Part shown: positions 51,217 to 60,146 of the stretch, piece by piece | How positions within the stretch are numbered: position 1 is the first letter of the stretch | How the letters are laid out: each line of letters opens with the position of its first letter | From: JAJNBA01 sp963842295 | Lineage (GTDB): Bacteria; Actinomycetota; UBA4738; HRBIN12 | Reading direction: 5' to 3' | Length of the DNA: 64,000 nt | NCBI GenBank assembly: GCA_963842295.1 | Contig: CAWJFY010000007.1 | Location: 186,001-250,000, forward strand | Program-made: the position numbers and the translations under genes | Notes under the pieces: generated by a model | What the model was told of the DNA's origin: nothing | The model's input: the letters and a program-made list of their open reading frames with translations, nothing else | Database searches by the model: none

Positions 51217-53922
51217 CTACGCCACGGCGCCGTGGCACTTCTTGTACTTCCGCCCGCTGCCGCACGGGCAGGGCGCGTTCCGCGGCACCTTGTCGCTGAT
51301 GACCTGGTTGGGATTCGCTTCCTGCACGGTCCCGGATGCCGCCGCCTCTTCCTCGTCCCCATGGCTCTCGCGGACCCGGTTCACCTTGGGCGCGGATGCC
51401 CGTCGCTGCTGCTGCTCCGGCCGAACCAACTCCACCCGGTAGATGTAGCGCACGAACTCCGTTTGGATCGTGGACGTGAGCTCCTCGAACATGTCGAACG
51501 CTTCGCGCCGGTACTCCGTGATCGGGTCCTTCTGGGCGTAGCTCCGCAGGTAGATGCCTTCCTGCAGGTAATCCATCTCGTACAGGTGTTCGCGCCAGCG
51601 TGTGTCGATGATGTTCAGCAGGACGACCCGCTCGAGCTCTCGCATCATCGTCTCGCCGAGCGCCTCTTCCCTCGCCGCGTAGGCGGCCAGCGCGTCCTCG
51701 ACGAACGCCGCTTGCAGCGCCTCCGAGTCGGCGATCTCCCCTACCTGCTCCTTCGTCAAGGAGACGGGATAGATCTCCGACATGGCGGTGAGAAGCCCTT
51801 CTCGGTCCCACTCCTCCGCGAAGACATCCGGCGGGCAGTAGGTCGCGACGGTTGCCTCCACGACATCACGCACGAACCCGATCGCCTCCTCGTTCAGATC
51901 CCCACCCTCGAGGATCTTCCGGCGCTCGCCGTAGATCACCGTGCGCTGCCCGTTCATGACCTCGTCGTACTTGAGGACGTTCTTCCGGCGCTCGTAGTTG
52001 AGCTCCTCGATCTGCCCCTGTGCGTTCTGGACCGCGCGCGTGACCATCTTCGCCTCGATCGGCTCGTCCTCCGGCCACTTCAGCCGTTCCATGATCGAGG
52101 CGACCCGATCGGACGCGAACATCCGCATCAGGTCGTCCTCGAGAGACAGGTAGAACGCCGACGCGCCCGGGTCGCCCTGGCGCCCGGACCGTCCGCGGAG
52201 CTGGTTGTCGATCCGCCGTGACTCGTGCCGTTCGGTGCCCAGCACGTAGAGTCCGCCCAGCTCGACGACCTCCTCGTGCTCCGCGTCCGTCTGCGTCCTG
52301 AACTTCGCGAAGATCGGCTCGTACTCGGCCTCGTAGGCGGCTCGCTCCTCCTCGTCCATCTCGAACAGCAGGTAGCGGTCGTTGTCGAAGTCTCGCGCGG
52401 CCATCTCCTGACGCGCGAGGTACTCGGGGTTGCCGCCGAGGAGGATGTCGACGCCGCGCCCCGCCATGTTCGTGGCGACGGTGACCGCGCCCTTGCGGCC
52501 GGCCTGGGCGACGATCATCGCCTCCTTCTCGTGGTTCTTGGCGTTCAGGACGTGATGCTTCACGCCACGGCGATCGAGCATCGTGGACAGCTTCTCGGAC
52601 TTCTCGATCGAGACGGTCCCCACCAGGATCGGCTGGCCCGTCTCATTGCGCTCGATGATGTCCTCGATGAGAGAGTTCCACTTGGCCTCTTCGTTCTTGA
52701 AGATCGCGTCCTGCAGGTCCTCACGGATCATCGGTCGGTTCGTCGTGATCTCGGTGACGCCGAGGGTGTAGGTCTCCTCGAACTCGGTCAGCTGCGTCTT
52801 GGCGGTCCCCGTCATCCCCGCGAGCTTGTCGTACATCTTGAAGTAGTTCTGGATCGTGATGGTCGCGAGGGTCTGGTTCTCCTCCTTGATCCGCACGCCT
52901 TCTTTCGCCTCGATCGCCTGGTGCAGCCCCTCGGAATACCGGCGGCCCTCCAGCACCCGGCCCGTGAACTCGTCGACGATCTTCACCTCGCCGCTCTGGA
53001 CCACGTACTCGACATCGCGCTTGTACAGCTCCTTCGCACGCAGCGAGTTGTGAAGGTGGTGGACCAGCATCGTGTTCTCGTGGTCGTAGAGGTTGTCGAT
53101 GTTCAGCAGGGACTCCACCTTGGCGACCCCCGCCTCCATCACCGCGACCTGGAACTTCGCCTCCTCGACCTCGTAGTGCTCGTCGCGGGTGAGCTGCGGG
53201 GCGATCCGGGCGAACGTCTGGTACCACTTGGCGCTGTCCTGGACCATGCCGCTGATGATCAGCGGAGTCCTCGCCTCGTCGATGAGGATCGAATCGACCT
53301 CGTCCACGATCGCGAAGTGGTGGCCGCGCTGCACGGTGTGCTCCAACCGCATCGCCATGTTGTCGCGGAGATAGTCGAACCCGAACTCGTTGTTGGTGCC
53401 GTACGTGATGTCGGCCGCATAGGCGGGACGGCGCTGCTCGGGGCTCATCTGAGACTGGATCAGGCCCACCTCGAGCCCGAGGAACCGATAGATCCCACCC
53501 ATCCACTCCGAGTCGCGCTTGGCCAGATAGTCGTTGACCGTGACGAGATGGACCCCTTTGCCCTCGAGCGCGTTCAGGTAGCCGGGCAGTGTCGAGACGA
53601 GGGTCTTGCCCTCGCCGGTACGCATCTCCGCGATGCTGCCTCGATGCAACGCGGCGCCCCCCATCAGCTGGACGTCGAAGTGGCGCTGTCCGATCGTGCG
53701 GCGGGCGGCTTCACGGGTGGTGGCGAACGCCTCCGGGAGGAGGTCGTCGAGGGGTTCGCCGTTCTCCAGACGCTGCCGGAACTCGACGGTCTTGTGGGCC
53801 AGCTCGTCGTCCGGGAGGTCCTCGATCTCGAGCTCCCAGGTGTTCACGAGCTTGGCGAGCTGCTCGAGCTCCTTGCGCCGACGGCCCTCGCCGATGTTGC
53901 TGAACTTGTCGATCAGGGGCAA
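51217..53922 (-). CDS. secA: Preprotein translocase ATPase SecA
   Basis: Motor of the Sec export channel, 901 residues. MRTGEGKTLV is Walker A, IVDEVDSILIDEARTPLIISG holds Walker B, then NQLRGRSGRQGDPG of the second nucleotide-binding fold, and a C-terminal zinc tail PCPCGSGRKYKKCH that binds SecB/ribosomes/lipid. The start is TTG at 53922 with AAAAGGA upstream; MPLIDKFSNIGEGRRRKEL is the normal SecA start. Confidence 0.97.
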   Translation of the reverse strand: MPLIDKFSNIGEGRRRKELEQLAKLVNTWELEIEDLPDDELAHKTVEFRQRLENGEPLDDLLPEAFATTREAARRTIGQRHFDVQLMGGAALHRGSIAEMRTGEGKTLVSTLPGYLNALEGKGVHLVTVNDYLAKRDSEWMGGIYRFLGLEVGLIQSQMSPEQRRPAYAADITYGTNNEFGFDYLRDNMAMRLEHTVQRGHHFAIVDEVDSILIDEARTPLIISGMVQDSAKWYQTFARIAPQLTRDEHYEVEEAKFQVAVMEAGVAKVESLLNIDNLYDHENTMLVHHLHNSLRAKELYKRDVEYVVQSGEVKIVDEFTGRVLEGRRYSEGLHQAIEAKEGVRIKEENQTLATITIQNYFKMYDKLAGMTGTAKTQLTEFEETYTLGVTEITTNRPMIREDLQDAIFKNEEAKWNSLIEDIIERNETGQPILVGTVSIEKSEKLSTMLDRRGVKHHVLNAKNHEKEAMIVAQAGRKGAVTVATNMAGRGVDILLGGNPEYLARQEMAARDFDNDRYLLFEMDEEERAAYEAEYEPIFAKFRTQTDAEHEEVVELGGLYVLGTERHESRRIDNQLRGRSGRQGDPGASAFYLSLEDDLMRMFASDRVASIMERLKWPEDEPIEAKMVTRAVQNAQGQIEELNYERRKNVLKYDEVMNGQRTVIYGERRKILEGGDLNEEAIGFVRDVVEATVATYCPPDVFAEEWDREGLLTAMSEIYPVSLTKEQVGEIADSEALQAAFVEDALAAYAAREEALGETMMRELERVVLLNIIDTRWREHLYEMDYLQEGIYLRSYAQKDPITEYRREAFDMFEELTSTIQTEFVRYIYRVELVRPEQQQRRASAPKVNRVRESHGDEEEAAASGTVQEANPNQVISDKVPRNAPCPCGSGRKYKKCHGAVA

Positions 53923-53952
53923 CGTGGATCCTTTTCGTAGGTGGGGACTTCG

Positions 53953-53958
53953 ATTCTA
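53953..53958 (-). promoter_or_regulatory. Candidate -10 box TAGAAT for secA
   Basis: TAGAAT lies 30 bases before the secA TTG, giving a short leader that contains AAAAGGA. Confidence 0.5.
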
Positions 53959-53970
53959 CCGGCGCCCGCG

Positions 53971-55221
53971 TCAGACCCGGATGGGAGTCGGCTCCCGCAG
54001 GCGCGCCACCAGGATCAACGCCGCGGCGACCAGCACGGCGAGTCCCACCCCGAGAGGGCCGTAGCCGGCTGCTTCGAGGACGACCCCTCCCGTCAGACCT
54101 GCCGCCGCAGAAGTGAGGCTGACCAGGAGATCCGTGAACCCGAGGGCTCCGGCTCGCTCGTTCGGCGCCGTGATGTCACTGATCACGGCGGTGGCCCCGA
54201 GGAAGGTCGCCGACCAACCGAGTCCGATCGCGAGCAGGCCGACGCCGATCACGAAGGCGTTCGCCTCGGTCGCGGACAAGAGAGCGCCCGCGATGCTGGT
54301 GATGCATCCGGCGATCAGTGCGGCTCGCCGCCCGACGCGGTCCATCCAGCGGCCGATCAGGGGCGCGAACGCGAACATCCCGGCGATGTGTGAGCTGATC
54401 ACGAGTGAGATCGTCGTACCGCCGTGGTGCGCATGATCGAGCGCCGTCGGCGTCACGCCCATCACCCCCACCATCGCCATCTGACCGACGGCGCCGGCGA
54501 GCACCGCGGTTCGGAAAGTGGGCACGCGGAGTAGGTCGCGGGGGCTGCGCCCTCGCGTACGCTCGACGGACGGCTCGACGGACGGCTCGACGACCGCGAG
54601 GTCGCGCGGGTCGGGGCTCACCGCGAGCGCGCAGAGGAGGGCGCCGAACGCCCCCGCGATCGGCACGACCCAGGGAAGGACGGATCCTTCTCCCGCCGCC
54701 TCCTCGATCACCGCGGCCAGCAGCGGGCTCCCCACCGCGCCGATCGTGCCGGCCGCGAGGAGGATGCCGACCGCGCGGCCCCGCCGCTCGGCCGGGTACA
54801 TGTCGGCCACCGCGCCACGCGCGAGGTTCGCGCCGCCGAGCGCCACGCCGAAGGGGATGGTGCTCGCCATGAGTCCTGCGAACGAACCCGCGCGGATCGA
54901 GACGGCGGCGGCGGCCGCGGCGGCGCCCACGAGGAGGTAGGAAAGGATCAGACCCGGCCGGCGTCCGACGCGATCCATCCATCGTCCGATCAGCACTGCG
55001 CCCGCGGCCGCCGCCAGGAAATAGAGGCCCCACAGCAAGCCGGCCGCCCCGTCCCGTCCCGTGAGGCGAGATGCGGCAGGCCCGCCGATCACGAGCATCA
55101 CGGGGAAGGTGGTCTGCACGAAGCCCTGCGCGAAGGCGAGCAGGATCGTGTTGCGACGAACCAGCCGATCGCGCTCCGCCGGCGGATCGTCGAGCCGCCA
55201 TCCGCGTGCGCCGGTGGTCAC
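53971..55221 (-). CDS. MFS transporter
   Basis: 416 residues with twelve hydrophobic segments. The motif A loop occurs in both halves almost unchanged (LIGRWMDRVGRRPGLI and LIGRWMDRVGRRAALI), showing the internal duplication of the fold. A short tandem repeat encodes VEPSVEPSVERT in the central loop. Substrate unknown. Its GTG start overlaps the acetolactate-synthase-like gene stop as GTGA, so it may export or import a related acid. Confidence 0.82.
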   Translation of the reverse strand: MTTGARGWRLDDPPAERDRLVRRNTILLAFAQGFVQTTFPVMLVIGGPAASRLTGRDGAAGLLWGLYFLAAAAGAVLIGRWMDRVGRRPGLILSYLLVGAAAAAAAVSIRAGSFAGLMASTIPFGVALGGANLARGAVADMYPAERRGRAVGILLAAGTIGAVGSPLLAAVIEEAAGEGSVLPWVVPIAGAFGALLCALAVSPDPRDLAVVEPSVEPSVERTRGRSPRDLLRVPTFRTAVLAGAVGQMAMVGVMGVTPTALDHAHHGGTTISLVISSHIAGMFAFAPLIGRWMDRVGRRAALIAGCITSIAGALLSATEANAFVIGVGLLAIGLGWSATFLGATAVISDITAPNERAGALGFTDLLVSLTSAAAGLTGGVVLEAAGYGPLGVGLAVLVAAALILVARLREPTPIRV

Positions 55222-56873
55222 AGGGGCTCCGTCAGCGCCCCGAGTCGCTCGACCAATCGGGCATTCTCACCGTAGTCCACGGGTACGGCGATGACCGATA
55301 CGGCGTCGTCGTCGAGGGCCTTCCTGAGCGTGGGCAACAGCTCCGACGCTTCGCCGATCGCGTAGCCCTTCGCTCCGAAGCTCTCGGCGAACCGCACGAA
55401 GTCCGGATTCCCGAACGAGACGGCGGCCCTGCGGCCGAAGTGGATGTCCTGCTTCCACCCGATCAGACCGTACCCCCCGTCCACCCAAACGAGGATGACG
55501 AAATGCACCTTCTCGCGCACCGCGGTCTCGATCTCGGCGGCACTCATCAGGAAGGCGCCGTCGCCCATCGCCGCGAGCACCTTCCGCTCTGGGTGGACGA
55601 GCTTCGCGGCGAATGCGCCGGGAAGCGCGAACGCCATCGTCGCCAAGCCGTTCGAGATCAGGCACGTGTTCGGCGCGTACGTCGGGAACAGCCGCGCCAT
55701 CCAGATCTTCACGGCGCCGGTGTCGCAGAGCACGATGTCCTCACGGTCGAGCGCCTCCCGCACGTCGTGGACGATCCTTTGGGGCCGGACGGGGAGCGCG
55801 TCGTCGTCCGCGCCTGAGTGGAGTTCCTCCCGAACGAGTCGCTCGCCCGGAGGCTCTCGGTCCCGACGAGGGTTCCCGGGCGCCGCGTCGGCGATCGCAT
55901 CCAGAGAGGCTCCGATGCCTCCCTGGACGCCGACCTCGAGCGTGTAGGCCTCATCGACCTCGGCGACCGTCCGGTGGATGTGGATGATCGCCTTGTCTCG
56001 CTCGGGGTTCCAGCGCTCCGGCGCATACTCGACGAGGTCGTAGCCGACCGCCACCACGACGTCGGCCTTGTCGAAGCCGAAGTTGGCGTAGTCGCGCACC
56101 ATGAAGCCGATCGTGCCGAGGGCGTTCGGGTGGTCGTCGGGGAAGACGCCTTTGCCGAGGAACGTGGTGGCGACCGGGAGGTTCAAGCGCTCCGAGAAGC
56201 GGACGAGCGCGTTCATCGCGTCGTCGCGAGCGACACCCGGTCCCGCGAGGACCACGGGCGCCGTCGCAGCCCCCAGGAGCTCCGCCGCCCGTCGGACCTG
56301 CGCTTCCGCAGGCGCGGGATCGACGGGCACGTTGACGCGGAGCGGTACACCCTCCGTCTCCTGCTCGGCAACGTCCTCCGGCAGGATCAGGAACGCGGCA
56401 CCGGGACGTTCGGTCCGCGCCTGCTTGAAGGCCTTGCGGACCATCTCGGGAACGGCTTCGTCGACGGTGATCATGCCGCCCCACTTCGTGATCGGACGGA
56501 ACAGCTCGACGAGGTCCACCGCTTGGTGGGATTCCTTGTAGAGACGGTGCAGGCCGGCCTGTGCGGTGATCGCCACGAGCGGGTGCGAGTCGAGGTGCGC
56601 GTTCGCGATCCCGAGCATCAGGTTGATCGCACCCGGGCCGAGGGTGGCGAGGCACACGCCCGCTCGGCCGGTGAGCGCCCCGTACGTGTCGGCCATGAAC
56701 GCAGCGCCACGCTCGTCGCGCGTCGTGATGAACCGGATCGACGAGTCCGCCAACGCATCGATCACGTGGAGGTTCTCCTCGCCCGGCAGACCGAAGACGT
56801 ACTCGACCTCCTCGTTCTCGAGGCACGCCACGAGCAAGCGGGCCACGGTCCGTGCGCCGTGCGCGGCTTCCAT
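55218..56873 (-). CDS. Thiamine-diphosphate enzyme, acetolactate-synthase-like
   Basis: 551 residues with three domains: N-terminal pyrimidine-binding (VFGLPGEENLHVIDAL, FITTRDERGAAFMADTYG with catalytic glutamate), central, and C-terminal pyrophosphate-binding (GDGAFLMSAAEIETAV then VWVDGGYGLIGWKQ). The metal-binding N of GDG-N27-N is D here, as in some catabolic acetolactate synthases and relatives. No ilvN regulatory subunit is adjacent, so a biosynthetic role is unlikely; the reaction is open among this superfamily. The ATG is seven bases from TAGCCT. Confidence 0.82.
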   Translation of the reverse strand: MEAAHGARTVARLLVACLENEEVEYVFGLPGEENLHVIDALADSSIRFITTRDERGAAFMADTYGALTGRAGVCLATLGPGAINLMLGIANAHLDSHPLVAITAQAGLHRLYKESHQAVDLVELFRPITKWGGMITVDEAVPEMVRKAFKQARTERPGAAFLILPEDVAEQETEGVPLRVNVPVDPAPAEAQVRRAAELLGAATAPVVLAGPGVARDDAMNALVRFSERLNLPVATTFLGKGVFPDDHPNALGTIGFMVRDYANFGFDKADVVVAVGYDLVEYAPERWNPERDKAIIHIHRTVAEVDEAYTLEVGVQGGIGASLDAIADAAPGNPRRDREPPGERLVREELHSGADDDALPVRPQRIVHDVREALDREDIVLCDTGAVKIWMARLFPTYAPNTCLISNGLATMAFALPGAFAAKLVHPERKVLAAMGDGAFLMSAAEIETAVREKVHFVILVWVDGGYGLIGWKQDIHFGRRAAVSFGNPDFVRFAESFGAKGYAIGEASELLPTLRKALDDDAVSVIAVPVDYGENARLVERLGALTEPL

Positions 56874-56880
56874 CTCCGTC

Positions 56881-56886
56881 AGGCTA
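56881..56886 (-). promoter_or_regulatory. Candidate -10 box TAGCCT for the acetolactate-synthase-like operon
   Basis: TAGCCT ends seven bases before the minus-strand ATG at 56873; a divergent box is 18 bases away. Confidence 0.5.
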
Positions 56887-56904
56887 CCCGTGCGGCCCGG
56901 CCGT

Positions 56905-56910
56905 TACGCT
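56905..56910 (+). promoter_or_regulatory. Candidate -10 box TACGCT for the nitroreductase
   Basis: TACGCT ends seven bases before the GTG at 56918. Confidence 0.5.
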
Positions 56911-56917
56911 CGGGCTC

Positions 56918-57517
56918 GTGGAATTCCGGGATGTGGTGCGGCGTCGGCGGATGGTGCGCCGATTCGACCAACGGCCGGTCTCCCGGGACGTCGTCGACCG
57001 CATCATCGACGTGGGGAGGCGCGCGCCATCGGCAGGCTTCTCGCAGGGGCTCGAGCTCCTCGTGTTCGACACGCCGGAAACGATCTCCGCGTTCTGGCAG
57101 ACGACTCGCGATCCGGAGTTCGGCTGGGAGGCCGAGACCGTCGCGCACGGGCCAACGGTCCTGATCCTGCCGCTTCCGGATCCCCACCGGTACACCGAGC
57201 GCTACTCGCAGCCGGACAAGATCGAGTTCGGCATGAACGAGGAGACGAACTGGCCCGTGCGGTTCTGGGAGATCGACGCCGCGATGGCTTCGATGCTGAT
57301 GCTGCTGGCAGCCGTCGAGGAGGGCCTCGGTGGATGGTTCTTCGGCATCACCCACGGGGAACGCGTGCTCCTGGACCGCTTCCGCGTGCCGGCACATCTC
57401 CGCCCGATCGGGATCATCGGCCTCGGGTATCGCGCCGAGAACGAGGAGCCGACGGGATCGTGGATGAAGCACGGGCGTCGTCCGCTCGAGGAACAGATCC
57501 ACCGCAACGGCTGGTGA
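56918..57517 (+). CDS. Nitroreductase-family FMN protein
   Basis: 199 residues. VEFRDVVRRRRMVRRFDQRPVS is the standard N terminus with the FMN-phosphate arginines (R-R-x-R-x-F), and RRAPSAGFSQGLELLVF the second FMN loop. The long insertion around PLPDPHRYTERYSQPDK and the segment SMLMLLAAVEEGLGGWFFG are typical. Likely an NAD(P)H-dependent reductase of quinones, nitro compounds or F420-like substrates; no specific assignment. GTG start supported by the leaderless box. Confidence 0.82.
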   Translation: MEFRDVVRRRRMVRRFDQRPVSRDVVDRIIDVGRRAPSAGFSQGLELLVFDTPETISAFWQTTRDPEFGWEAETVAHGPTVLILPLPDPHRYTERYSQPDKIEFGMNEETNWPVRFWEIDAAMASMLMLLAAVEEGLGGWFFGITHGERVLLDRFRVPAHLRPIGIIGLGYRAENEEPTGSWMKHGRRPLEEQIHRNGW

Positions 57518-57533
57518 GCGGGCCTCGCGCCGG

Positions 57534-57992
57534 TTACGTCGACTGTGGTGACAACTGGCGCGTGAGCTGCGCCTGTGCGACGTGCTCACGGAAATGCTCG
57601 AGGGCGTGGAGCAGGGCCCAGGCTGCCGATACGGACTCCCCCTCGGGGAGCGAGCGGATCGCGGTGGGGTCGAAGGCCTCGGAGGCATCGAGCCGCGCGC
57701 GACAGTCGGCGGCCATCTCGTCCACGAACGACAGCAGCTCCGCGTCACTCGCCGACTCCGCCTCGAACTCGGACGGTCGGTCGCGCTCTGGCAGCGGGAG
57801 GCCCCGCGCGATCGTGAGCCACCACCTCGAGCTGTGCATCCCGTGGACCGCCAGCACCGTGATCGGGTTGCTCTCCTCGCCCGCGGGCCGCCAGGCCAGC
57901 GCTTCCTGCGAGAGCCCTTCGATCGCCTCGCGGAGGTGATCCACCGATTCGTCGAAGATGTCGCGGGCCGCCTCGATCGTCGGGTCGGGCAT
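57534..57992 (-). CDS. DinB-like four-helix protein
   Basis: 152 residues, largely helical. Conserved histidines in LAVHGMHSSRWW and HALEHFREHVAQ fit the metal-binding triad of DinB/YfiT-like proteins, many of which are thiol-dependent transferases (for mycothiol or bacillithiol). Function unknown. It starts 19 bases from the end of the response regulator gene on the same strand and may be in its operon. Confidence 0.7.
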   Translation of the reverse strand: MPDPTIEAARDIFDESVDHLREAIEGLSQEALAWRPAGEESNPITVLAVHGMHSSRWWLTIARGLPLPERDRPSEFEAESASDAELLSFVDEMAADCRARLDASEAFDPTAIRSLPEGESVSAAWALLHALEHFREHVAQAQLTRQLSPQST

Positions 57993-58011
57993 CAGGCGGG
58001 CTCGCGGCCGG

Positions 58012-58698
58012 TCACGTGATCTCGATCATCTTCTCGCGCACCGCGTAGACGACGGCCTCCATACGCGAGTGCAGATGGAGCTTCTCCAGGATGTTGCGGA
58101 TGTGGTTCTTCACCGTGTTCTCCGAGATGAACAGCTTCTTCGCGATGTCGCGGTTGTTGAGACCCTGCGCGACGAGGCGGAGCACCTCCATCTCGCGGTC
58201 GGTGAGCTTCGGTGCGGGCATCTGAGGCCGCTCCTCCGCCTCCTTCGAGATCGCCGCGAACTCGGTGAGGAGCTTCGAGGCCATCGACGGTGAGATCCGC
58301 GACTGCCCTGCCCACACGCTCCGGATGGCGTCGGCGACCTCGTCGATCGGGATCTCCTTCAACAGATAGCCGGCCGCGCCGGCCTTGATGGCGTCGTACA
58401 GGTCGCCCTCGTCGTCGGAGATCGTGAGCATCAGGATCTTCGCGTGGGGAAGCAACTCCTTGATGTGCCCCGCCGCTTCGATCCCCGAGCGCTTCGGCAT
58501 CCGCACGTCCATCAGGACCACGTCGGGCATGAGCTCCTGGGCCTTCTCCACCGCTTCCACACCGTCGGAGGCCTCGCCGACGAGCATCAGGTCGTCCTCT
58601 TCAGAAAGGACCATCTCGAGCCCGCGGCGGAACAGTGCATGATCGTCCACGATCATCACCCGAAGCCTCTCATTGGTGCTCTTGTCCTCCTGTTTCAT
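58012..58698 (-). CDS. NarL/DegU-type response regulator
   Basis: 228 residues. Receiver domain with acidic pocket VDDH, phosphoacceptor D64 in LMDVRMP and K114; LuxR-type HTH at about 165-210 (LTDREMEVLRLVAQGLNNRDIAKKLFISENTVKNH). No kinase gene lies beside it. GAAGAG is six bases before the ATG. It precedes the DinB-like gene and follows hpf, and might link to stationary-phase control. Confidence 0.9.
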   Translation of the reverse strand: MKQEDKSTNERLRVMIVDDHALFRRGLEMVLSEEDDLMLVGEASDGVEAVEKAQELMPDVVLMDVRMPKRSGIEAAGHIKELLPHAKILMLTISDDEGDLYDAIKAGAAGYLLKEIPIDEVADAIRSVWAGQSRISPSMASKLLTEFAAISKEAEERPQMPAPKLTDREMEVLRLVAQGLNNRDIAKKLFISENTVKNHIRNILEKLHLHSRMEAVVYAVREKMIEIT

Positions 58699-58743
58699 CT
58701 CTTCGGCTTCATCTCTTCCGCGTCAACCCTTTTCGTGTTCTCT

Positions 58744-59106
58744 TCACTCGTCCGCATCGACAGGCGGCGGGGTCGAACCTCGCGGGAATGGTACCCCCCT
58801 GCGCCACCGGCGGAGCCGCTTGCCGTGGTGATCTCGGATCTGGCGCTCGAGCTTCTCAGCCACGTGATCAAGGGCGGTACGCACGTCGGCCGCTTCGGCA
58901 CGCGCGCGGAACGTCTTGCGCGGGATCTTCAGCGCGGCCTTGATCATCTTCAGCCCGTCGGGGCTCGGATGATGCTCGGCCAAGAACTCGAGATCGATCC
59001 GCGTCGCTCGCGGCTCGAGCCGCTCCAGACGAGCGAGCTTGTGCTCGGCCTGCTCGCGCATGTCGTCGGAGACCGGCAGCCCGCGCCCCGTGAAGGTCAG
59101 ATCCAT
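58744..59106 (-). CDS. hpf: Ribosome hibernation promoting factor (short HPF/RaiA)
   Basis: 120 residues: MDLTFTGRGLPVSDDMREQAEHKLARLER is the S30AE start and the basic stretch KALKIPRKTFRARAEAADVRTALDHVAEKLERQI the ribosome-binding face. It blocks the decoding centre during starvation. It lacks the C-terminal dimerisation domain of long HPF, common in Actinomycetota, so the short form would act differently. The ATG at 59106 fits the family; the frame stays open upstream to an ATG at 59292, but that extension has no family similarity and looks like leader. Confidence 0.88.
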   Translation of the reverse strand: MDLTFTGRGLPVSDDMREQAEHKLARLERLEPRATRIDLEFLAEHHPSPDGLKMIKAALKIPRKTFRARAEAADVRTALDHVAEKLERQIRDHHGKRLRRWRRGVPFPRGSTPPPVDADE

Positions 59107-59398
59107 CTGCGATCCGTGGCACGGCCCGTCGGTGAAGGGTGCTCCCGCCCGGCTGACCTGGTCTTTGACCCCACACTCGCCTGCAGGGGCGTCCGCCGAC
59201 GGTCCGTGCGTTCCATCTGAACCGCCGACTCGCATCCTCTCCCGGAGCCCCTCTCGGAGACCGGGGCAGGGCTTACTTCTAAACCGCTCCATGCTCGGCG
59301 ACCAACGGTCGCCTTACGTGGGTCGTTTCGCCCGCGGCTGGCATCGACTACCGGGGTTTGTCCCCGGGCAACCACAGACCCGGACGGGAGCACGCCCG
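59107..59398 (-). promoter_or_regulatory. Long structured 5' leader of hpf
   Basis: About 290 bases separate a TATACT box (59399-59404) from the hpf ATG. The leader holds GGCGACC/GGTCGCC with a 3-base loop (59296-59312), CCGGGG/CCCCGG with loop TTTGT (59350-59366) and further G/C pairs. No known riboswitch consensus (c-di-GMP, c-di-AMP, SAM, cobalamin) was recognised. Apart from the weak in-frame extension it codes for nothing I can identify. Confidence 0.4.
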
Positions 59399-59404
59399 AG
59401 TATA
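59399..59404 (-). promoter_or_regulatory. Candidate -10 box TATACT upstream of hpf
   Basis: TATACT immediately follows the comF stop region and would start transcription near 59392. Confidence 0.45.
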
Positions 59405-59413
59405 GACATGGCC

Positions 59414-60115
59414 TTACGGACGGCGCGAACCACGCGGTCCGGGAGGCCGATCGGTGAACGAGCGACAGGCGGTGAGCAGATGGATCTCGCGCGCTCCCCC
59501 CTCGAGGAGCGCTGCAGCGCACGCCGAAGCCGTGGCGCCCGTGGTCAGCACATCGTCGACGAGAAGTAGGCGAGCCGGCGCGGAGCGACGGGGGATGCAT
59601 CCGAACGCATCGGCCATCGCCAGCATCCTTTCCTCGCGGGACCGGCGGGCCTGGGGAGCGGTCGCCTTCGTCCGACGGACGAAGGCGACCGCGGGGAGAT
59701 CCAGCTCATGTGCGAGCGCCCGCGCGAGCACCCGAGCCTGGTCGAAGCCGCGCTCGGCCCGCCGCCGGGATGCGAGCGGCACCCACGTCACGGCGTCGGC
59801 CGCCGGCGGGCCGAGCGCCGCCAGGGCGGCTGCGAATGCCTCGCCGACCCCGCGCCAGCCGGAGAACTTCAGCCGGTGGACCGCGGCCTTGGCCGGTCCC
59901 CGGTAGACGAATGCCGCTCGCGCCGACGCGATCGGCGCCGGAGGACAGTCCGCGCATCTCTCGACGTTCGTGGGCAGGGGTCGACCGCAACGATGGCACC
60001 ACGGTGGCGTCAGTGGGAGGAGCTCCCCCGTGCACGTCGCGCAGAAGGGCCACGGGCCTGCGCCACAACCGGCGCAGGCCCTCGGGAAGAGAACGTCGAT
60101 CGCCTTCTCCAGCAT
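59414..60115 (-). CDS. comF: ComF-family phosphoribosyltransferase-like protein
   Basis: 233 residues. N-terminal zinc module with CAGCG, CATC, CHRCG and CADC pairs, then a PRTase domain with the PRPP loop LLLVDDVLTTGATASAC and RGFDQARVLARAL. Relatives are needed for DNA uptake in competent bacteria; the function in Actinomycetota is unclear. The ATG is six bases after a TAGCGT box. The comF-hpf-secA order is a standard actinobacterial arrangement, here loosened by inserted genes. Confidence 0.88.
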   Translation of the reverse strand: MLEKAIDVLFPRACAGCGAGPWPFCATCTGELLPLTPPWCHRCGRPLPTNVERCADCPPAPIASARAAFVYRGPAKAAVHRLKFSGWRGVGEAFAAALAALGPPAADAVTWVPLASRRRAERGFDQARVLARALAHELDLPAVAFVRRTKATAPQARRSREERMLAMADAFGCIPRRSAPARLLLVDDVLTTGATASACAAALLEGGAREIHLLTACRSFTDRPPGPRGSRRP

Positions 60116-60121
60116 GGCGTC

Positions 60122-60127
60122 ACGCTA
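60122..60127 (-). promoter_or_regulatory. Candidate -10 box TAGCGT for leaderless comF
   Basis: TAGCGT ends six bases before the comF ATG. Confidence 0.5.
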
Positions 60128-60130
60128 CGT

Positions 60131-60145
60131 CGTGTCGCCGACACG
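60131..60145 (-). terminator. Small hairpin after the ahcY operon
   Basis: CGTGTC and GACACG pair around GCC directly after the stop of the last gene (60147). The 6-bp stem is weak for a terminator. Confidence 0.3.
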
Positions 60146-60146
60146 A

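Noticed and set aside
54570..54605. A short direct repeat (cggacggctcga unit)
   Set aside because: Only two to three copies, in frame within the MFS loop (VEPSVEPSVE); it is a local coding repeat and not a CRISPR or attachment site.
59107..59292. A longer HPF starting at 59292
   Set aside because: The 62 extra residues have no S30AE similarity and no ribosome binding site, and the region forms hairpins typical of a leader. It remains a minor alternative.
59281..59400. A SAM, c-di-GMP or c-di-AMP riboswitch in the hpf leader
   Set aside because: Conserved core sequences of those classes could not be matched by eye. The region is reported only as structured.
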